A stretch of DNA of 36,057 bases, taken from positions 1-36,057 of the forward strand of contig NW_027018354.1 in assembly GCF_032854445.1 (NCBI RefSeq), given 5' to 3'. Made by a program: the position numbers and the translations under genes. The notes beneath the pieces are model-generated. The model saw only the letters and a list, made by a program, of their open reading frames with translations, did no database searches and was not told where the DNA came from. Positions 1 to 10,182 of the stretch are shown here, piece by piece; the first letter of the stretch is position 1; every line of letters begins with the position of its first letter. The stretch is from Liolophura sinensis. Lineage: Eukaryota; Mollusca; Polyplacophora; Chitonida; Chitonidae.

Positions 1-296
1 AAGTAATGACAATTGCTGGGTGAGTTAAATTGGCTTGGCCCAAAGATTCAGGTCTTCTGGGCTACCGAAGGGCACATAACTTATAGTCAAAAGTTGAATA
101 TAGTAATGACCAGTCGCGATTGTACAGAGTGCAGTGTAGCCGGTTTCAATTATCAAAAAGACCAGGTAAAAATGCAAAAGTGGAAAAACTGTTCCAGTGC
201 TGCTGGTAAGAGGCTAATTCGACGTATTTTGTGACGAGAAATCGAATGGTGCAAACCGCGTTGCTCTCCGACCAATACTTTTGGCTGTAGTGACAA
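1..296 (+). repeat. Partial monomer u0 (right part only)
   Basis: Truncated by the window start. It carries the tail of the u3/u14/u18 type: GGCTTGGCCC, GAGTGCAG, GCCGGTTTC, TATCAAAAAG, CTAATTCGACG, GGCTGTAGT. Local oddities are AAGTAATGAC (+1 T), AAATTGGC (G to T) and AAGATTCAGG (-1 T). Confidence 0.95.
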
Positions 297-299
297 TTG

Positions 300-384
300 A
301 ATGATCATTTATGCCATAATCACGTGCACAGCAACGGCTCTTACTCCATGGAAACCAGGGAAATTTGCAATTTTTCAACAGCTG
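300..384. other. Cluster of short dyad symmetries at the monomer head (u1 shown)
   Basis: Within 85 bp lie AATGATCATT (300-309, perfect 10-bp palindrome), TTATG-C-CATAA (309-319), CACGTG (321-326), CCATGG (346-351) and CAGCTG (379-384). CAATTG lies just upstream. Most monomers keep most of them. Documented losses include AATGACCATT in class A and ATTAATGACC monomers, CATGTG in u28/u46, CTTCATGG in u26/u27/u36/u40, and AGCTACCG in u28/u31/u46. Function is unknown. Confidence 0.7.
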
Positions 385-510
385 CTGATGCCTGGCTCAA
401 TTCCGCATCTTTTGGCACCTTACTGAAGTGGGTCAGTGTTCAGTTGTACTTTTTACAGCAGACTGTATCAAGTACCTTGTGGTTTTTTTATGTACAAATG
501 GTGTGGTTTT

Positions 511-522
511 TCTACACGTAGA
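511..522. other. Dyad TCTAC-AC-GTAGA (u1 shown)
   Basis: Five-base arms around AC, just after the T-rich spacer. It is present in almost every monomer and broken in u58 (TTTTTGCACACG). Confidence 0.6.
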
Positions 523-581
523 TAAAGACATTGAGATTGTTCTTGCACTAAGAAGTAAGGCAATTGCTGGGTGAGTTAAAT

Positions 582-592
582 GGGCTTAGCCC
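582..592. other. Dyad GGGCT-T-AGCCC (u1 shown)
   Basis: Perfect 5-bp arms with one central base. Most variants (GGGCTGAGCCC, GGCTTGGCCC, GGGCTGGGCCC) keep at least 4-bp pairing. It is broken in u23 and u34 (CTTAGCAAAAAG) and weakened in u16 (GAGCTTAGCCC), u26 (GGGCATAGCCC) and u32 (GGGTTTAGCCC). Confidence 0.6.
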
Positions 593-672
593 AAAGATTT
601 CGGTCTTCTGGGCTACCCGAACGGCACATAACTTATAGTCAAAAGTTGAATATAGTAATGACCAGTCGCGAT

Positions 673-685
673 TGTACAGAGTACA
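673..685. other. Dyad TGTAC-AGA-GTACA (u1 shown)
   Basis: Five-base inverted arms with a 3-base spacer. It is kept in most monomers. The GATGGTACATAGTAC variant (u2, u13, u17, u34, u60, u63) changes the spacer region and left flank but keeps GTAC repeats. The AGAGTGCAG variant (u0, u3, u14, u18) breaks the right arm. Confidence 0.55.
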
Positions 686-848
686 GTGTAGCCGATTTCA
701 ATTAACAAAAAGACCAGGCAAAAATGCAAAAGTGGAAAAACTTTTCCAGTGCTACTAGTAAGAGGCTAATCCGACGTATTTTGTGACGAGAAATCGAATG
801 GTGCAATCCGCGTTGCTCTCCGACCAATACTTTTGGCTGTAGCGACAA

Positions 849-1398
849 TTGAATGATCATTTATGCCATAATCACGTGCCCAGCCAACGGCTCTTACTCC
901 ATGGAAACCAGGGAAATTTGCAATTTGTCAACAGCTGCCGATGCCTGGCTCAATTCCAATTCTTTTGGCACCTTACTGAAGTGGGTCAGTGTTCAGTTGT
1001 ACTTTTAACAGCAGACTGTATCAAGTACCTTGTGTTTTTCATGTACAAATGGTGTGGTTTTTCTACACGTAGATAAAGACATTGAGATTGTCTTGCACTT
1101 AGAAGTAAGGCAATTGCTGGGTGAGTTAAATGGGCTTAGCCCAAAGATTTCAGGTCTTCTGGACTACCGAAGGGCACATAACTTATAGTCAAAAGTTGAA
1201 TATAGTAATGACCAGTCGCGATGGTACATAGTACAGTGTAGCCGATTTCAATTAACAAAAAGACCAGGCAAAAATGCAAAAGTGGAAAAACTGTTCCAGT
1301 GCTGCTCGTAAGAGGGTAATCCGACGTATTTTGTGACGAGAAATCGAATGGTGCAAACCGCGTTTCTCTCCGACCAATACTTTTGGCTGTAGCGACAA
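849..1398 (+). repeat. Monomer u2 (550 bp), CCAATTC variant
   Basis: CCC with an extra C (CCCAGCCAACGG), TTTGTCAAC, CCAATTC, CTGGACTACC, GATGGTACATAG, CTCGTAAGAGGG, CGTTTCTC. Sister of u17. Private change ACTTTTAACAGC. Confidence 0.95.
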
Positions 1399-1947
1399 TT
1401 CAATGACCATTGATGTCATAATCACGTGCCCAGCAACGGCTCTTACTCCATGGAAACCAGGGATATTTGCAATTTTTTAAATGCTGCCGATGCCTGGCCC
1501 AATTCCGCATCTTTTGGCACCTTATAAATGTGGGTCAGTGTTTAGTTGTACTTTTTACAGCAGACTGTATCAAGTACCTTGTGTTTTCCACGTACAAATG
1601 GTGTGGTTTTTCTACACGTAGATAAAGACATTGAGATTGTCTTGGACTTAGAAGTAAGACAATTGCTGGGTGAATTAAATGGGCTTGGCCCAAAGATTTC
1701 AGGTCTTCTGGGCTACCGAAGGGCACATAACTTATAGTCAAAAGTTGAATATAGTAATGACCAGTCGCGATTGTACAGAGTGCAGTGTAGCCGGTTTCAA
1801 TTATCAAAAAGACCAGGTAAAAATGCAAAAGTGGAAAAACTGTTCCAGTGCTGCTGGTAAGAGGCTAATTCGACGTATTTTGTGACGAGAAATCGAATGG
1901 TGCAAACCGCGTTGCTCTCCGACCAATACTTTTGGCTGTAGTGACAA
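1399..1947 (+). repeat. Monomer u3 (549 bp), class A
   Basis: TTCAATGACC, GATATTTGC, TATAAATG, TTTTCCACG, GGACTTAG, GGCTTGGCCC, GAGTGCAG. Sister of u14 and u18. The private change TTAAATGCTGCC removes CAGCTG. Confidence 0.95.
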
Positions 1948-2496
1948 TTGAATGATCATTTATGCCATAATCACGTGCACAGCAACGGCTCTTACTCCAT
2001 GGAAACCAGGGAAATTTGCAATTTTTCAACAGCTGCTGATGCCTGGCTCAATTCCGCATCTTTTGGCACCTTACTGAAGTGGGTCAGTGTTCAGTTGTAC
2101 TTTTTACAGCAGACTGTATCAAGTACCTTGTGTTTTTTATGTACAAATGGTGTGGTTTTTCTACACGTAGATAAAGACATTGAGATTGTCTTGGACTTAG
2201 AAGTAAGACAATTGCTGGGTGAGTTAAATGGGCTTAGCCCAAAGATTTCAGGTCTTCTGGGCTACCGAAGGGCACATAACTTATAGTCAAAAGTTGAATA
2301 TAGTAATGACCAGTCGCGATTGTACAGAGTACAGTGTAGCCGATTTCAATTATCAAAAAGACCAGGCAAAAATGCAAAAGTGGAAAACCTGTTCCAGTGC
2401 TGCTAGTAAGAGTCTAATCCGACGTATTTTGTGACGAGAAATCGAATGGTGCAAACCGCGTTGCTCTCCGACCAATACTTTTGCCTGTAGTGACAA
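1948..2496 (+). repeat. Monomer u4 (549 bp), hybrid u19-like head / u20-like tail
   Basis: Head CAC, class C, TTCAG; tail GGACTTAG, TATCAAAAAG, TAGTAAGAGTC, GCCTGTAGT. The parental switch lies between 2092 and 2193. Private change GAAAACCTG. Confidence 0.95.
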
Positions 2497-3045
2497 TTGA
2501 ATGATCATTTATGTCATAATCACGTGCCCAGCAACGGCTCTTACTCCATGGAAACCAGGGAAATTTGCAATTTTTCAACAGCTGCCGATGCCTGGCTCAA
2601 TTCCGCATCTTTTGGCACCTTACTGAAGTGGGTCACTGTTCAGTTGTACTTTTTACAACAGACTGTATCAAGTACCTTGTGTTTTTTATTTACAAATGGT
2701 GTGGTTTTTCTACACGTAGATAAAGACATTGAGATTGTCTTGGACTTAGAAGTAAGACAATTGCTGGGTGAGTTAAATGGGCTTAGCCCAAAGATTTGAC
2801 GTCTTCTAGGCTACCGAAGGGCACATAACTTATAGTCAAAAGTTGAATATAGTAATGACCAGTCGCGATTGTACAGAGTACAGTGTAGCCGATTTCAATT
2901 AACAAAAAGACCAGGTAAAAATGCAAAAGTGGAAAAACTGTTCCAGTGCTGCTGGTAAGAGACTAATCCGACGTATTTTGTGACGAGAAATCGAATGGTG
3001 CAAACCGCGTTGCTCTCCGACCAATACTTTTGCCTGTAGTGACAA
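2497..3045 (+). repeat. Monomer u5 (549 bp), class C
   Basis: CCC, GTCACTGTTCAG, TTACAACAG, GGACTTAG, TTTGACG, GTAAAAATGC. Sister of u21. Private changes TTATTTACAAA, CTAGGCTACC, AAGAGAC. Confidence 0.95.
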
Positions 3046-3594
3046 TTGAATGATCATTTATGCCATACTCACGTGCACAGCAACGGCTCTTACTCCATGG
3101 AAACCAGGGAAATTTGCAATTTGTCAACAGCTGCCGATGCCTGGCTCAATTCCGAATCTTTTGGCACCTTACTGAAGTGGGTCAGTGTTCAGTTGTACTT
3201 TTTACAGCAGACTGTATCAAGTACCTTTTGTTTTTCATGTACAAATGGTGTGGTTTTTCTACACGTAGATAAAGACATTGAGATTGTCTTGCACTTAGAA
3301 GTAAGGCAATTGCTGGGTGAGTTAAATGGGCTTGGCCCAAAGATTTCAGGTCTTCTGGGCTACCGAAGGGCACATAACTTATAGTCAAAAGTTGAATATA
3401 GTAATGACCAGTCGCGATTGTACAGAGTACAGTGTAGCCGATTTCAATTAACAAAAAGACCAGGCAAAAATGCAAAAGTGGAAAAACTGTTCCAGTGCTG
3501 CTGGTAAGAGGCTAATCCGACGTAATGTGTGACGACAAATCAAATGGTGCAAACCGCGTTGCTCTCCGACCAATACTTTTGGCTGTAGTGACAA
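3046..3594 (+). repeat. Monomer u6 (549 bp), class G
   Basis: CCATACTCACGTGCA, TTTGTCAAC, CCGAATC, CCTTTTGTTTTTCATG, GGCTTGGCCC. Sister of u22. Private cluster near 3523: CGTAATGTGTGACG and AATCAAATGG. Confidence 0.95.
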
Positions 3595-4143
3595 TTGAAT
3601 GATCATTTATGTCATAATCACGTGCGTAGCAACGGCTCTTACTCCATGGAAACCAGGGAAATTTGCAATTTGTCAACAGCTGCCGATGCCTGGCTCAATT
3701 CCGAATCTTTTGGCACCTTACTGAAGTGCGTCAGTGTTCAGTTGTACTTTTTACAGCAGACTGTATCAAGTACCTTGTGTTTTTTATGTTCAAATGGTGT
3801 GGTTTTTCTACACGTAGATAAAGACATTGAGATTGTCTTGCACTTAGAAGTAAGGCAATTGCTGGGTGAGTTAAATGGGCTGAGCCCAAAGATTTCAGGT
3901 CTTCTGGGCTACCGAAGGGCACATAACTTATAGTCAAAAGTTGAATATAGTAATGACCAGTAGCGATTGTACAGAGTACAGTGTAGCCGATTTCAATTAA
4001 CAAAAAGACCAGGCAAAAATGCAAAAGTGGAAAAACTGTTCCAGTGCTACTAGTAAGAGACTAATCCGACGTATTTTGTGACGAGAAATCGAATGGTGCT
4101 ATCCGCGTTGCTCTTCGACCAATACTTTTGGCTGTAGCGACAA
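3595..4143 (+). repeat. Monomer u7 (549 bp), class G
   Basis: CGTAGC, GTGCGTCAG, TTTTTTATGTTCAAA, GGGCTGAGCCC, CAGTAGCGATTG, CTACTAGTAAGAGAC, CTCTTCG. Head as u23; tail as u38/u42. Private GCTATCCGCG. Confidence 0.95.
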
Positions 4144-4692
4144 ATTAATGACCATTGATGTCATAATCACGTGCCCAGCAACGGCTCTTACTCCATGGAA
4201 ACCAGGGAAATTTGCAATTTGTCAACAGCTGCTGATGCCTGGCTCAATTCCGCATCTTTTGGCACCTTACTGAAGTGGGTCAGTGTTCAGTTGTACTTTT
4301 TACAGCAGACTGTATCAAGTACCTTGTGTTTTTTATGTACAAATGGTGTGGTTTTTCTACACGTAGATAAAGACATTGAGATTGTCTTGCACTAAGAAGT
4401 AAGGCAATTGCTGGGTGAGTTAAATGGGCTTAGCCCAAAGATTTCAGGTCTTCTGGGCTACCGAAGGGCACATAACTTATAGTCAAAAGTTGAATATAGT
4501 AATGACCAGTCGCGATTGTACAGAGTACAGTGTAGCCGATTTCAATTAACAAAAAGACCAGGCAAAAATGCAAAAGTGGAAAAACTGTTCCAGTGCTGCT
4601 GGTAAGAGGCTAATCCGACGTATTTTGTGACGAGAAATCGAATGGTGCAAACCGCGTTGCTCTCCGACCTATACTTTTGGCTGTAGCGACAA
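4144..4692 (+). repeat. Monomer u8 (549 bp), class C
   Basis: ATTAATGACC at the anchor, which loses both CAATTG and the GATC dyad; CCC, TTTGTCAAC with GCATC, GCACTAAG, GACCTATAC. Sister of u32. Confidence 0.95.
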
Positions 4693-5241
4693 TTCAATGA
4701 TCATTGATGTCATAATCACGTGCCCAGCAACGGCTCTTACTCCATGGAAACCAGGGATATTTGCAATTTTTTAACAGCTGCCGATGCCTGGCCCAATTCC
4801 GCATCTTTTGGCACCTTATAAATGTGGGTCAGTGTTTAGTTGTACTTTTTACAGCAGACTGTATCAAGTACCTTGTGTTTTTTATGTACAAATGGTGTGG
4901 TTTTTCTACACGTAGATAAAGACATTGAGATTGTCTTGGACTTAGAAGTAAGACAATTGCTGGGTGAGTTAAATGGGCTTAGCCCAAAGATTTGACGTCT
5001 TCTGGGCTACCGAAGGGCACATAACTTATAGTCAAAAGTTGAATATAGTAATGACCAGTCGCGATTGTACAGAGTACAGTGTAGCCGATTTCAATTAACA
5101 AAAAGACCAGGTAAAAATGCAAAAGTGGAAAAACTGTTCCAGTGCTGCTGGTAAGAGGCTAATCCGACGTATTTTGTGACGAGAAATCGAATGGTGCACA
5201 CCGCGTTGCTCTCCGACCAATACTTTTGCCTGTAGTGACAA
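4693..5241 (+). repeat. Monomer u9 (549 bp), class A
   Basis: TTCAATGATC, GATATTTGC, TATAAATG, GGACTTAG, TTTGACG, GTAAAAATGC, GCCTGTAGT. Sister of u33. Private GCACACCGCG. Confidence 0.95.
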
Positions 5242-5790
5242 TTGAATGATCATTTATGCCATACTCACGTGCACAGCAACGGCTCTTACTCCATGGAAAC
5301 CAGGGAAATTTGCAATTTGTCAACAGCTGCCGATGCCTGGCTCAATTCCGAATCTTTTGGCACCTTACTGAAGTGCGTCAGTGTTCAGTTGTACTTTTTA
5401 CAGCAGACTGTATCAAGTGCCTTGTGTTTTTCATGTTCAAATGGTGTGGTTTTTCTACACGTAGATAAAGACATTGAGATTGTCTTGCACTTAGAAGTAA
5501 GGCAATTGCTGGGTGAGTTAAATGGGCTTAGCCCAAAGATTTCAGGTCTTCTGGGCTACCGAAGGGCACATAACTTATAGTCAAAAGTTGAATATAGTAA
5601 TGACCAGTCGCGATTGTACAGAGTACAGTGTAGCCGATTTCAATTAAGAAAAAGACCAGGCAAAAATGCAAAATTGGAAAAATTGTTCCAGTGCTGCTGG
5701 TAAGAGGCTAATCCGACGTATTTTGTGACGACAAATCGAATGGTGCAAACCGCGTTGCTCTCCGACCAATACTTTTGCCTGTAGTGACAA
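5242..5790 (+). repeat. Monomer u10 (549 bp), class G
   Basis: CCATACTCACGTGCA, GTGCGTCAG, TTTTTCATGTTCAAA, TTAAGAAAAAG, AATTGGAAAAATTG, GACGACAAATCG. Sister of u34. Private AAGTGCCTTG. Confidence 0.95.
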
Positions 5791-6339
5791 TTGAATGATC
5801 ATTTATGTCATAATCACGTGCCCAGCAACGGCTCTTATTCCATGGAAACCAGGGAAATTTGCAATTTGTCAACAGCTTCCGATACCTGGCTCAATTCCGA
5901 ATCTTTTGGCACCTTACTGAAGTGGGTCAGTGTTTAGTTGTACTTTTTACAGCAGACTGTATCAAGTACCTTGTGTTTTTTATGTACAAATGGTGTGGTT
6001 TTTCTACACGTAGATAAAGACATTGAGATTGTCTTGGACTTAGAAGTAAGACAATTGCTGGGTGAGTTAAATGGGCTGGGCCCAAAGATTTGACGTCTTC
6101 TGGGCTACCGAAGGGCACATAACTTATAGTCAAAAGTTGAATATAGTAATGACCAGTCGCGATTGTACAGAGCACAGTGTAGCCGATTTCAATTAACAAA
6201 AAGACCAGGTAAAAATGCAAAAGTGGAAAAACTGTTACAGTGCTGCTGGTAAGAGGCTAATCCGACGTATTTTGTGACGAGAAATCGAATGGTGCAAACC
6301 GCGTTGCTCTCCGACCAATACTTTTGGCTGTAGTGACAA
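5791..6339 (+). repeat. Monomer u11 (549 bp), class G
   Basis: CTTATTCC, AGCTTCCGATACC (CAGCTG lost), TTTAG, GGACTTAG, GGGCTGGGCCC, TTTGACG, GAGCACAG, CTGTTACAGTG. Near u24/u29/u35. Confidence 0.95.
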
Positions 6340-6888
6340 CTGAATGATCATTTATGTCATAATCACGTGCACAGCAACGGCTCTTACTCCATGGAAACCA
6401 GGGAAATTTGCAATTTGTCAACAGCTGCCGATGCCTGGCTCAATTCCGAATCTTTTGGCACCTTACTGAAGTGGGTCAGTGTTCAGTTGTACTTTTTACA
6501 GCAGACTGTATCAAGTACCTTTAGTTTTTGATGTACAAATGGTGTGGTTTTTCTACACGTAGATAAAGACATTGAGATTGTCTTGCACTTAGAAGTAAGG
6601 CAATTGCTGGGTGAGTTAAATGGGCTTAGCCCAAACATTTCAGGTCTTCTGGGCTACCGAACGGCACATAACTTATAGTCAAAAGTTGAATATAGTAATG
6701 ACCAGTCGCGATTGTACAGAGTACAGTGTAGCCGATTTCAATTAACAAAAAGACCAGGCAAAAATGCAAAAGTAGAAAAACTTTTCCAGTGCTACTAGTA
6801 AGAGGCTAATCCGACGTATTTTGTGACGACAAATCGAATGGTGCAATCCGCGTTGCTCTCCGACCAATACTTTTGGCTGTAGCGACAA
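6340..6888 (+). repeat. Monomer u12 (549 bp), class G
   Basis: Anchor CAACTG instead of CAATTG; CAC, CCTTTAGTTTTTGATG, CCAAACATTTCAGG, CGAACGG, AGTAGAAAAAC, CTTTTCC, CTACTAGTAAG. Spacer shared with u30 and u35. Confidence 0.95.
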
Positions 6889-7437
6889 TTGAATGATCAT
6901 TTATGCCATAATCACGTGCCCAGCAACGGCTCTTACTCCATGGAAACCAGGGAAGTTTGCAATTTGTCAACAGCTGCCGATGCCTGGCTCAATTCCGAAT
7001 CTTTTGGCACCTTACTGAAGTGGGTCAGTGTTCAGTTGTACTTTTTACAGCAGACTGTATCAAGTACCTTGTGTTTTTCATGTACAAATGGTGTGGTTTT
7101 TCTACACGTAGATAAAGACATTGAGATTGTCTTGCACTAAGAAGTAAGGCAATTGCTGGGTGAGTTAAATGGGCTTAGCCCAAAGATTTCAGGTCTTCTG
7201 GACTACCGAAGGGCACATAACTTATAGTCAAAAGTTGAATTTAGTAATGACCAGTCGCGATGGTACATAGTACAGTGTAGCCGATTTCAATTAACAAAAA
7301 GACCAGGCAAAAATGCAAAAGTGGAAAAACTGTTCCAGTGCTGCTCGTAAGAGGGTAATCCGACGTATTTTGTGAGGAGAAATCGAATGGTGCAAACCGC
7401 GTTTCTCTCCGACCAATACTTTTGGCTGTAGCGACAA
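6889..7437 (+). repeat. Monomer u13 (549 bp), class G
   Basis: CCC, GAAGTTTGC, GCACTAAG, CTGGACTACC, GATGGTACATAG, CTCGTAAGAGGG, CGTTTCTC. Tail as u2 and u17. Private GAATTTAGTAATG and GTGAGGAGAAATC. Confidence 0.95.
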
Positions 7438-7986
7438 TTCAATGACCATTGATGTCATAATCACGTGCCCAGCAACGGCTCTTACTCCATGGAAACCAGG
7501 GATATTTGCAATTTTTTAACAGCTGCCGATGCCTGGCCCAATTCCGCATCTTTTGGCACCTTATAAATGTGGGTCAGTGTTTAGTTGTACTTTTTACAGC
7601 AGACTGTATCAAGTACCTTGTGTTTTCCACGTACAAATGGTGTGGTTTTTCTACACGTAGATAAAGACATTGAGATTGTCTTGGACTTAGAAGTAAGACA
7701 ATTGCTGGGTGAGTTAAATGGGCTTGGCCCAAAGATTTCAGGTCTTCTGGGCTACCGAAGGGCACATAACTTATAGTCAAAAGTTGAATATAGTAATGAC
7801 CAGTCGCGATTGTACAGAGTGCAGTGTAGCCGGTTTCAATTATCAAAAAGACCAGGTAAAAATGCAAAAGTGGAAAAACTGTTCCAGTGCTGCTGGTAAG
7901 AGGCTAATTCGACGTATTTTGTGACGAGAAATCGAATGGTGCAAACCGCGTTGCTCTCCGACCAATACTTTTGGCTGTAGTGACAA
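7438..7986 (+). repeat. Monomer u14 (549 bp), class A
   Basis: TTCAATGACC, GATATTTGC, TATAAATG, TTTTCCACG, GGCTTGGCCC, GAGTGCAG, TATCAAAAAG, CTAATTCGACG. Nearly identical to u18. Confidence 0.95.
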
Positions 7987-8535
7987 TTGAATGATCATTT
8001 ATGCCATAATCACGTGCACAGCAACGGCTCTTACTCCATGGAAACCAGGGAAATTTGCAATTTTTCAACAGCTGCTGATGCCTGGCTCAATTCCGCATCT
8101 TTTGGCACCTTACTGAAGTGGGTCAGTGTTCAGTTGTACTTTTTACAGCAGACTGTATCAAGTACCTTGTGTTTTTTATGTACAAATGGTGTGGTTTTTC
8201 TACACGTAGATAAAGACATTGAGATTGTCTTGCACTAAGAAGTAAGGCAATTGCTGGGTGAGTTAAATGGGCTTAGCCCAAAGATTTCAGGTCTTCTGGG
8301 CTACCGAACGGCACATAACTTATAGTCAAAAGTTGAATATAGTAATGACCAGTCGCGATTGTACAGAGTACAGTGTAGCCGGTTTCAATTAACAAAAAGA
8401 CCAGGCAAAAATGCAAAAGTGGAAAAACTGTTCCAGTGCTACTAGTAAGAGGCTAATCCGACGTATTTTGTGACGAGAAATCGAATGGTGCAATCCGCGT
8501 TGCTCTCCGACCAATACTTTTGGCTGTAGTGACAA
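7987..8535 (+). repeat. Monomer u15 (549 bp), class C
   Basis: CAC, GCTGCTGATG, GCACTAAG, CGAACGG, GCCGGTTTC, CTACTAGTAAG, GCAATCC. Sister of the u1 head and of u19. Confidence 0.95.
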
Positions 8536-9084
8536 TTGAATGATCATTGATGTGATAATCACGTGCCCAGCAACGGCTCTTACTCCATGGAAACAAGGGA
8601 AATTTGCAATTTTTCAACAGCTGCCGATGCCTGGCTCAATTCCGCATCTTTTGGCACCTTACTAAAGTGTTTCAGTGTTTAGTTGTACTTTTTACAGCAG
8701 ACTGTACCAAGTACCTTGTGTTTTTTATGTACAAATGGTGTGGTTTTTCTACACGTAGATAAAGACATTGAGATTGTCTTGCACTTAGAAGTAAGGTAAT
8801 TGCTGGGTGAGTTAAATGAGCTTAGCCCATAGATTTGACGTCTTCTAGGCTACCGAAGGGCACATAACTTATAGTCAAAAGTTGAATATAGTAATGACCA
8901 GTCGCGATTGTACAGAGTACAGTGTAGCCGATTTCAATTAACAAAAAGACCAGGCAAAAATGCAAAAGTGGAAAAACTTTTCCAGTGCTACTAGTAAGAG
9001 GCTAATCCGACGTATTTTGTGACGAGAAATCGAATGGTGCAATCCGCGTTGCTCTCCGACCAATACTTTTGGCTGTAGCGACAA
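8536..9084 (+). repeat. Monomer u16 (549 bp), class C, divergent
   Basis: ATGTGATAATC, GAAACAAGGG, CTAAAGTGTTTCAG, ACTGTACCAAG, GTAAGGTAATTGC, GAGCTTAGCCCATAG, TTTGACG, CTAGGCTACC, CTTTTCC. It has an unusual number of private substitutions for this region. Confidence 0.95.
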
Positions 9085-9633
9085 TTGAATGATCATTTAT
9101 GCCATAATCACGTGCCCAGCAACGGCTCTTACTCCATGGAAACCAGGGAAATTTGCAATTTGTCAACAGCTGCCGATGCCTGGCTCAATTCCAATTCTTT
9201 TGGCACCTTACTGAAGTGGGTCAGTGTTCAGTTGTACTTTTTACAGCAGACTGTATCAAGTACCTTGTGTTTTTCATGTACAAATGGTGTGGTTTTTCTA
9301 CACGTAGATAAAGACATTGAGATTGTCTTGCACTTAGAAGTAAGGCAATTGCTGGGTGAGTTAAATGGGCTTAGCCCAAAGATTTCAGGTCTTCTGGACT
9401 ACCGAAGGGCACATAACTTATAGTCAAAAGTTGAATATAGTAATGACCAGTCGCGATGGTACATAGTACAGTGTAGCCGATTTCAATTAACAAAAAGACC
9501 AGGCAAAAATGCAAAAGTGGAAAAACTGTTCCAGTGCTGCTCGTAAGAGGGTAATCCGACGTATTTTGTGACGAGAAATCGAATGGTGCAAACCGCGTTT
9601 CTCTCCGACCAATACTTTTGGCTGTAGCGACAA
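9085..9633 (+). repeat. Monomer u17 (549 bp), CCAATTC variant
   Basis: CCC, TTTGTCAAC, CCAATTC, CTGGACTACC, GATGGTACATAG, CTCGTAAGAGGG, CGTTTCTC. Sister of u2 without u2's indels; tail as u13. Confidence 0.95.
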
Positions 9634-10182
9634 TTCAATGACCATTGATGTCATAATCACGTGCCCAGCAACGGCTCTTACTCCATGGAAACCAGGGATA
9701 TTTGCAATTTTTTAACAGCTGCCGATGCCTGGCCCAATTCCGCATCTTTTGGCACCTTATAAATGTGGGTCAGTGTTTAGTTGTACTTTTTACAGCAGAC
9801 TGTATCAAGTACCTTGTGTTTTCCACGTACAAATGGTGTGGTTTTTCTACACGTAGATAAAGACATTGAGATTGTCTTGGACTTAGAAGTAAGACAATTG
9901 CTGGGTGAGTTAAATGGGCTTGGCCCAAAGATTTCAGGTCTTCTGGGCTACCGAAGGGCACATAACTTATAGTCAAAAGTTGAATATAGTAATGACCAGT
10001 CGCGATTGTACAGAGTGCAGTGTAGCCGGTTTCAATTATCTAAAAGACCAGGTAAAAATGCAAAAGTGGAAAAACTGTTCCAGTGCTGCTGGTAAGAGGC
10101 TAATTCGACGTATTTTGTGACGAGAAATCGAATGGTGCAAACCGCGTTGCTCTCCGACCAATACTTTTGGCTGTAGTGACAA
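9634..10182 (+). repeat. Monomer u18 (549 bp), class A
   Basis: As u14 throughout; the difference I see is TATCTAAAAG for TATCAAAAAG. Confidence 0.95.

Larger units (their letters stand above)
297..848 (+). repeat. Monomer u1 (552 bp), class C head, hybrid
   Basis: CAC after CACGTG, GCACTAAG, CGAACGG; the tail has CTTTTCC, CTACTAGTAAG, GCAATCC. Head as u15, tail as u16. Indels: spacer CTTGTGGTTTTTTTATG, GATTGTTCTTGC, TTTCGGTC (-1), CTACCCGAACGG (+1). Confidence 0.95.
1..2192 (+). repeat. Higher-order block copy: partial u0 to head of u4
   Basis: Position 1 aligns with 7691 (tail of u14). u0-u1 follow u14-u15. The tail of u1 to the head of u4 follows the tail of u16 to u19. Shared rare variants include GAGTGCAG, CTAATTCGACG, CGAACGG, CTGGACTACC, GATGGTACATAG, CTCGTAAGAGGG and TTTTCCACG. 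The block is one monomer shorter than its counterpart, and the difference falls inside u1. Confidence 0.8.
2193..3830 (+). repeat. Higher-order block copy: tail of u4, u5, u6, head of u7
   Basis: Matches the tail of u20 to u23 at an exact offset of 8,784 bp (16 x 549). Shared variants are TATCAAAAAG with TAGTAAGAGTC (u4/u20), GTCACTGTTCAG with TTACAACAG (u5/u21), CCATACTCACGTGCA with CCTTTTGTT (u6/u22), and CGTAGC with GTGCGTCAG and ATGTTCAAA (u7/u23). The differences are scattered substitutions. The match fades in the tail of u7. Confidence 0.85.
4144..6339 (+). repeat. Higher-order block copy u8-u11
   Basis: The order of monomer variants matches u32-u35 (17313 onward). u8/u32 share ATTAATGACC, GCACTAAG and GACCTATAC. 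u9/u33 are class A with GGACTTAG and TTTGACG. u10/u34 share CCATACTCAC, GTGCGTCAG and TTAAGAAAAAG. u11/u35 share CTTATTCC and GATACC. The offset is 24 monomers (about 13,169 bp, slightly short because u28 and u31 carry deletions). Confidence 0.75.
6340..8535 (+). repeat. Four-monomer higher-order repeat, copy 1 (u12-u15)
   Basis: Tandem with u16-u19 at exactly 2,196 bp. u13/u17 share CTGGACTACC, GATGGTACATAG and CTCGTAAGAGGG. u14/u18 share TTTTCCACG, GAGTGCAG and CTAATTCGACG. u15/u19 share GCACTAAG and CGAACGG. The head of u12 (class G with TTTAGTTTTTGATG) differs from that of u16, but both tails carry CTTTTCC and CTACTAGT. Confidence 0.88.

Noticed and set aside
673-685. TGTACAGAGTACA as a steroid-hormone response element
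   Set aside because: The arms do not match the AGAACA/TGTTCT half-sites. I treat it only as a short dyad.
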